Origin: Roseovarius autotrophicus
GTDB taxonomy: Bacteria; Pseudomonadota; Alphaproteobacteria; Rhodobacterales; Rhodobacteraceae
Assembly (NCBI RefSeq): GCF_018069895.1
Contig: NZ_JAGQDH010000002.1
Coordinates: 233,420 to 297,419, forward strand
DNA length: 64,000 nt
Direction of reading: 5' to 3'
Part shown: piece after piece, positions 59,941 to 64,000 of the stretch
How the letters are laid out: every line of letters starts with the position of its first letter
Position numbering within the stretch: the first letter of the stretch is position 1
Notes under the pieces: generated by a model
Databases searched by the model: none
What the model was told of the DNA's origin: nothing
What the model saw: the letters and a program-made list of their open reading frames with translations, nothing else
Program-made: the position numbers and the translations under genes

Positions 59941-60990
59941 TCAATCCCACCGCACCCTGTAGCGCGTCAGCGAAATCGCCAGCACCATGGTCAGCAGCGC
60001 CGTGGCCAGCATGATATTGGCGATATAGGTGGGCACGCCCGCCGCGCGGCTCATGCTGTCCGCGCCGACAAAGACGCCCGCGACGAAAATCGCGCTAACC
60101 ACCACACCAATGGGGTTCAGAAGCGCCAGCATGGCAACGATGATGCCCGTATAGCCAAAGCCCGGCGACAGATCGAGCGTCAGGTTGCCGCGCAGCCCCG
60201 CCACTTCGGAAAAGCCTGCAAGGGCGGCAAGCCCGCCCGACAGAAGCGCGGTCTTCAGGATCACGCGGTCCACGGGAATGCCGGCGAACTCTGCCGCCTG
60301 CCGGTTTTGCCCCACCGCGCGCATCTCATAGCCCAAGGTCGTGCGTGACTGAAGCGCCCAGACCACCGCCGCCGCGATCAGTGCGAATGCAAAGCCCCAA
60401 TGCAGGCGCAAGCCCTCCACGATCCGTGGCAGACGCGCATCAGGGATCAGGCGCGAGGATTGCGGCCAGCCCATGCCCATCGGGTCTTTCAGCGGCCCCT
60501 CGAGCAGCATGGAAATGAACAGCAGCATGATGAAATTGAACAGCAATGTGGTGACAACTTCATCAACGCCAAATCGCGTCTTCAAGATGGCGGGCGCCAG
60601 AAGCACCAGCGCGCCTGCCAGCATCGCGGCCCCGGCCATCGCGGGCAACAAGAACCCGGGCGGCCAGCCAAGCCACCCCGTACCAAGGAGCACCGCCATC
60701 AGCGCCCCGGCGTAGAGCTGCGCTTCGGCACCGATGTTCCACAGCCTGGCGCGAAAGGCGACTGCGACCGCAAGCCCGGTAAAAACGAGCGGGGTCGCAC
60801 GATTGAGCGTCTCCAGCAGAGCGAACTTTGATCCGGCAGCTCCGCGGAGTATCAGGCCAAGCGTCTGGAACGGATTGGCCCCGGCAAGCATCGCGAGAGA
60901 AGACCCGAGAACAACGGTCAGCGCCAGCGCAGCCACCGGAAAGCCGATCAGCCGAAGTGCTGATGGCCGGTCAATTGCTTCAAGCCGCAT
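59941..60990 (-). CDS. BMP-type ABC transporter permease 1
   Basis: 349 aa, about eight membrane helices. YufP/NupP-like: RARLWNIGAEAQLYAGALMA and GYEMRAVGQNRQAAEFAGIPV. ATG 60990 overlaps the ATPase stop by 11 bases; an in-frame ATG at 61020 would add ten residues. Confidence 0.92.
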   Translation of the reverse strand: MRLEAIDRPSALRLIGFPVAALALTVVLGSSLAMLAGANPFQTLGLILRGAAGSKFALLETLNRATPLVFTGLAVAVAFRARLWNIGAEAQLYAGALMAVLLGTGWLGWPPGFLLPAMAGAAMLAGALVLLAPAILKTRFGVDEVVTTLLFNFIMLLFISMLLEGPLKDPMGMGWPQSSRLIPDARLPRIVEGLRLHWGFAFALIAAAVVWALQSRTTLGYEMRAVGQNRQAAEFAGIPVDRVILKTALLSGGLAALAGFSEVAGLRGNLTLDLSPGFGYTGIIVAMLALLNPIGVVVSAIFVAGVFVGADSMSRAAGVPTYIANIMLATALLTMVLAISLTRYRVRWD

Positions 60991-62542
60991 CCTGCCCCCC
61001 GGCCATGTTCTCGCGTGCATATCCTTCGCCGACCATCCAACGTCCCAGATCGCCTGCGCTCATGCTGCCTCTTGCAAAGGGGGGAGAGAGGCGGCCCTCC
61101 GAGATGACATGGATCACATCCGACAGTGTCTGGATCTCGTCCAGATCCTCGGAAATCAGCAGCACGGCCGCGCCCCGGTCGCGCGCGGCAAGAAGCTGGC
61201 CCTGCACGAATGTAATCGCACCGATATCCAGCCCCCGGACCGGTTGGTTCGCAAGAATGATCTGCGGGCCGGTTTCCATCACGCGACCCAGGATCAGCTT
61301 CTGCATGTTGCCCCCCGACAGAAGTCTGATCCGCGTTTCCGGCCCCGGACAGCGCACGTCATAGGACCGGATCACAGATTCTGCAAAAGCGCGCGCCGCG
61401 CGCCAGTCCATCCAGCCGCGCCGCGCGAAAGGAGCGTCTCTGTAGCGCTCAAGAATAGCGTTTTCGGTCAGGGTGAAATCGGCAATCGTGCCTGTCTTGT
61501 GCCTGTCTTCCGGGATGCGCGCGATCCCGGCCCGCAGCGCCTTGGTCACGGACCAGTGCGCATGCACGGTCCCGTGCAACCGTATCTCGCCGCCGCTCGG
61601 GCGCTCCGTTCCGGCGATCAGATCGGCCAGCCCGGCCTGACCGTTGCCCGACACGCCCGCAAGCCCGGTGATCGTGCCGGCCCGCAAGCTCAGATCCACC
61701 CGGTGCAAGCCCCGCACGTTGCCCCGGTCTGGGGTCGAGACGGCGCGCAACTCCAGAAGTGCGGGGCCGGGTGTCATGGCGCGCACCTCGGGCGGGCTGA
61801 TGCTGTCGCCCACCATCATCTCGGCCAGCGCGCGCGGGTCAGTGTCTGTCACCGCGACCTCGCCCATCAGTTTGCCATGCCGCAGAACCACCACGCGGCT
61901 GGCAATCGCCATAACCTCGTGTAGCTTGTGGCTGATGAATATGATCGACAAACCCTGCGCCACCATCTTGCGCAACGCGGCAAAAAGCGCATCGGCCTGT
62001 TGTGGGGTCAACACGGCGGTCGGTTCATCAAGGATCAGGATGCGCGCATCGCGATAGAGCGCCTTGAGGATTTCCACCCGTTGCCGTTCGCCCACGCTCA
62101 GCGTGCCCACCCGCGCATCGGGGTCCACCGCCAGCCCGAAATCCTGTGCCAGCCGCGCCAGTTTCGCGCGTGCGCCCGCCATGTCCAGCCGCGCGCCCCA
62201 CAGAGGTTGCGTGCCCAGCACGAGGTTATCCAGAACCGACAGATTGTCCGCGAGCGTGAAATGCTGGTGCACCATGCCCACGCCAGCCGCCAGCGCCGCG
62301 CGCGGATTGCCCTGGGGCAGGGCCTGGCCAAACAGTTCGACCGAGCCGGAATCGGCCGTATAATGGCCGAACAGGATATTCATCAGCGTCGTCTTGCCGG
62401 CGCCGTTCTCGCCCAGAAGGGCTATGACCTCTCCGCCATGCAGGCTCAAGCTGATGGCGTCGTTCGCCACTAGCCGGCCAAATCGCTTGGTAATGCCATC
62501 AAGGCGCAGGACAGGCCCCTGCGCCTGTTCTCTCGGCGGCAT
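60980..62542 (-). CDS. BMP-type ABC transporter ATP-binding protein
   Basis: 520 aa, two ABC domains in one chain. First domain has Walker A GENGAGKTT, signature LSVGERQRVEI and Walker B ILILDEPTAVL. Second has a degenerate P-loop (GVSGNGQAGLADLI) and LSGGNMQKLIL, as usual for sugar/nucleoside importers. Starts immediately after the binding-protein stop. Confidence 0.94.
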   Translation of the reverse strand: MPPREQAQGPVLRLDGITKRFGRLVANDAISLSLHGGEVIALLGENGAGKTTLMNILFGHYTADSGSVELFGQALPQGNPRAALAAGVGMVHQHFTLADNLSVLDNLVLGTQPLWGARLDMAGARAKLARLAQDFGLAVDPDARVGTLSVGERQRVEILKALYRDARILILDEPTAVLTPQQADALFAALRKMVAQGLSIIFISHKLHEVMAIASRVVVLRHGKLMGEVAVTDTDPRALAEMMVGDSISPPEVRAMTPGPALLELRAVSTPDRGNVRGLHRVDLSLRAGTITGLAGVSGNGQAGLADLIAGTERPSGGEIRLHGTVHAHWSVTKALRAGIARIPEDRHKTGTIADFTLTENAILERYRDAPFARRGWMDWRAARAFAESVIRSYDVRCPGPETRIRLLSGGNMQKLILGRVMETGPQIILANQPVRGLDIGAITFVQGQLLAARDRGAAVLLISEDLDEIQTLSDVIHVISEGRLSPPFARGSMSAGDLGRWMVGEGYARENMAGGQDAA

Positions 62543-63562
62543 TTAAGAGGACCGGGGTTCGTCGTCGTTGATTTCGACCTCGAAGGTTCCATCCAGGATT
62601 TCCTGCCTGCGCTGTGCCACGAGGTCCATGATCTTGCTCGGCACGCGGCCTTCGAACGTGCCCAGCGGCGCCAGCGACGAGCCACCGTGGATCATGTAGG
62701 AATAGATCCCGTAATTATCGGCCTTGAAGTCCCCGGCTTTGACAGCCGCCACAGCGGTGTCCAGTGTGGGCTCGAAATGCCATATGGCAGAGGCGACGAC
62801 GGTATCAGGATAATCTGCCTGCGTGTCGATGACATTGCCGATGGCCAGCACACCTCGTTCCTGCGCGGCATCAGAGACACCAAAGCGTTCGGCATACATG
62901 ACATCCGCGCCTGCTTCTATCATCCCGAAGGCGGTTTCCTTCGCGCGGGGCGGATCGAACCACGACCCGATAAAGGCAACCTGGAATCGGATCTCCGGGT
63001 TCACCTCGCGCGCACCTGCCATGAAGGCATGCATGAGCCGGTTTACTTCGGGAATCGGAAAACCGCCGACCATGCCGATATTGGCGCTTTCCGTCATGGC
63101 CCCGGCGATCAGGCCGCTCAGATAGGCCGCATCGTGAATGTAATTGTCGAAAACCGCGAAATTGGGCAGCGCGGCATCATCCAAGAAGCTTGACCCCATG
63201 AGGAAGGCGACATTGGGGTATTCCGCCGCCACTTCGCGCGCTTCCTGCTCTACCCCGAACACCTCTCCGATGATCAGCTTCACACCAGCCTCGGCATACT
63301 CGCGCATCACGCGCGGATAATCGGTATTCGAGACATTCTCTGTGAAGGTATAGGCGATGTCGCCCCTTGCCTGCGCAGTTTCTGCCGCCAGATGGATGCG
63401 GCTGACCCATTGCTGCTCGACCGGAACAGTGTAAATCCCGGCGACGCGCAGCGGCTCGTCTGCAAACAGCGCCCCCGGCAGCATTGCCGTTGTCAGCATC
63501 GCCCCGGCAGCGGTTGTGCCGATCAGAGCGCGGCGGGTCAGATGACGTGGTTTTCTGGTCAT
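62543..63562 (-). CDS. BMP-family ABC substrate-binding protein
   Basis: 339 aa. Tat-like signal peptide (RRALIGTTAAGAMLTTAML, with RR), then a BMP (basic membrane protein/PnrA) fold with GDIAYTFTENVSNTDY, GEVFGVEQEAREVAAEYP and IGMVGGFPIPEVNRL. Members bind nucleosides or related compounds in the periplasm. AGGGAG lies before ATG. First gene of the operon; the amidohydrolase suggests a base-type substrate. Confidence 0.92.
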   Translation of the reverse strand: MTRKPRHLTRRALIGTTAAGAMLTTAMLPGALFADEPLRVAGIYTVPVEQQWVSRIHLAAETAQARGDIAYTFTENVSNTDYPRVMREYAEAGVKLIIGEVFGVEQEAREVAAEYPNVAFLMGSSFLDDAALPNFAVFDNYIHDAAYLSGLIAGAMTESANIGMVGGFPIPEVNRLMHAFMAGAREVNPEIRFQVAFIGSWFDPPRAKETAFGMIEAGADVMYAERFGVSDAAQERGVLAIGNVIDTQADYPDTVVASAIWHFEPTLDTAVAAVKAGDFKADNYGIYSYMIHGGSSLAPLGTFEGRVPSKIMDLVAQRRQEILDGTFEVEINDDEPRSS

Positions 63563-63615
63563 GGAAAGCTCCCTCTATGGTCAATGCCAAGGCAGATCTG
63601 CGCGGGCCTTGGCAG

Positions 63616-63650
63616 ACTATAAGCGGGGATTTTTTTACTAGCGAGTAAAA
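63616..63650 (-). promoter_or_regulatory. Promoter/operator of the BMP operon
   Basis: On the minus strand TATAGT (63616-63621) looks like a -10; 12 bases upstream lies a perfect palindrome TTTTACT-AGCG-AGTAAAA (63633-63650), covering the -35 place. It is 71-88 bases before the BMP ATG. Likely operator for an unknown regulator. Confidence 0.55.
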
Positions 63651-63651
63651 T

Positions 63652-63961
63652 TTACACCCGACAACCCGTCACTCCGCCAGGCGGAAGACCTCGCGTGCGT
63701 GAAGGTGGGGCCGCGCTTCCGGCGCGATGCAACTTTCTGGTTGCGTCGGCGGGCGTGAGATTCGGTGGCAGAAAATCCTTGTGACGCGAGGGACTTGCAA
63801 TGATCATCGCGTGTGTCGGGGTGTGATTCGGCAACGCGATGCCATGAAGTCCGCACCTCTGCTGCGTGGTCCCGGTGATGGAGTGGATGCCTCCCTCCCC
63901 TACGGCATCGCAATGTGCCAAGCTTTGGGCGCTGAAACCAAGCAAATCGAAGGAGGCATCC
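63652..63961 (+). ncRNA. IS110 left end, candidate bridge-RNA region
   Basis: 310 non-coding bases before an IS110-family transposase start. IS110-group elements carry a structured bridge RNA in this place. Stem-loops seen: GATGCAAC-TTTCTG-GTTGCGTC (63725-63746) and GATGCC/GGCATC (63886-63909). The true element end is not located, so the RNA limits are not fixed. Confidence 0.4.
63885..63961 (+). promoter_or_regulatory. Inverted repeat over the transposase ribosome-binding site
   Basis: GGATGCCTCC (63885-63894) is the exact complement of GGAGGCATCC (63952-63961), which includes the Shine-Dalgarno of the transposase. Pairing in a long transcript would hide the ribosome site. Confidence 0.5.
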
Positions 63962-64000
63962 GTGAAAGAAGTTACCATCATTGGCGTCGATCTGGCAAAG
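63962..64000 (+). CDS. IS110-family transposase, first 13 codons
   Basis: Starts GTG with AAGGAGG six bases upstream and reads (V/M)KEVTIIGVDLAK, the N-terminal start of IS110-type DEDD transposases (D in GVDLAK is catalytic). Cut by the window edge. Intactness cannot be judged. Confidence 0.75.
   Translation, partial: MKEVTIIGVDLAK

Overview
The window is a high-GC, gene-dense chromosomal segment of an alphaproteobacterium, most likely of the Rhodobacterales (Roseobacter/Rhodobacter group). This rests on several things seen in the sequence: a GTTC-N7-GTTC SOS box in front of uvrA, an IscR-type regulator that has lost the usual cysteine cluster, a Usg-family protein, a form II cox (CODH-like) operon in S-L-M order, a selenide-water dikinase fused to an NADH-dehydrogenase-like domain, and the cysG-DUF2849-cysI-cysH-DUF934 operon. 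Species cannot be named from sequence reading alone.

Layout. Positions 1-7300 hold the 3' part of ctaA, a M32 carboxypeptidase, a FlaA1/CapD-like sugar-nucleotide enzyme, a small membrane protein and gyrA. Positions 7400-16400 hold usg, an SLC13/RCK permease, the SelD fusion, dnaB, pyrE, pyrC and an unassigned protein. Positions 16500-24750 form a cox cluster: MoxR ATPase, VWA protein (CoxE-like), XdhC-like protein, molybdopterin-binding protein, then CoxS, CoxL (form II, AYRGAGR) and CoxM. Positions 24800-33100 hold a penicillin-acylase-family hydrolase, a beta-hydroxyacid dehydrogenase, a DMGDH/GcvT-like oxidoreductase, a small protein plus alpha/beta hydrolase divergent from iscR, and a methyltransferase. 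Positions 33200-39300 hold uvrA, an Ala/Glu-rich membrane-anchored protein, infC (apparent ATA start), DUF4177, a J-domain protein, DUF2892 and a secreted RcnB-like protein.

Positions 39300-44800 are the assimilatory sulfate-reduction operon (cysG, DUF2849, cysI, cysH, DUF934, then fpr) with a divergent Lrp/AsnC regulator and two palindromes between them. Positions 44850-50330 hold tpiA, an A-type Fe-S protein, a SufT-like protein, a RimB-RimK fusion, an NfeD/SPFH pair and tgt. Positions 50400-52520 form a probable metal-sensing ECF module: EF-hand/Met-repeat secreted protein, ECF sigma factor, one-TM protein and a Metal_resist (CnrX-like) protein. Then come DUF4236, a voltage-gated-type K+ channel, lon with a heat-shock-type promoter, a broken membrane-protein gene, an HU-like protein and tRNA-Val(CAC).

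After the tRNA, positions 57724-63562 are one operon for a BMP-type nucleoside-like ABC importer plus a cytosine-deaminase-like amidohydrolase, with a palindrome over its promoter. The window ends in the left end and first codons of an IS110-family transposase. Dispersed hairpin repeats of at least three types lie between genes, three of them inside the cox operon.
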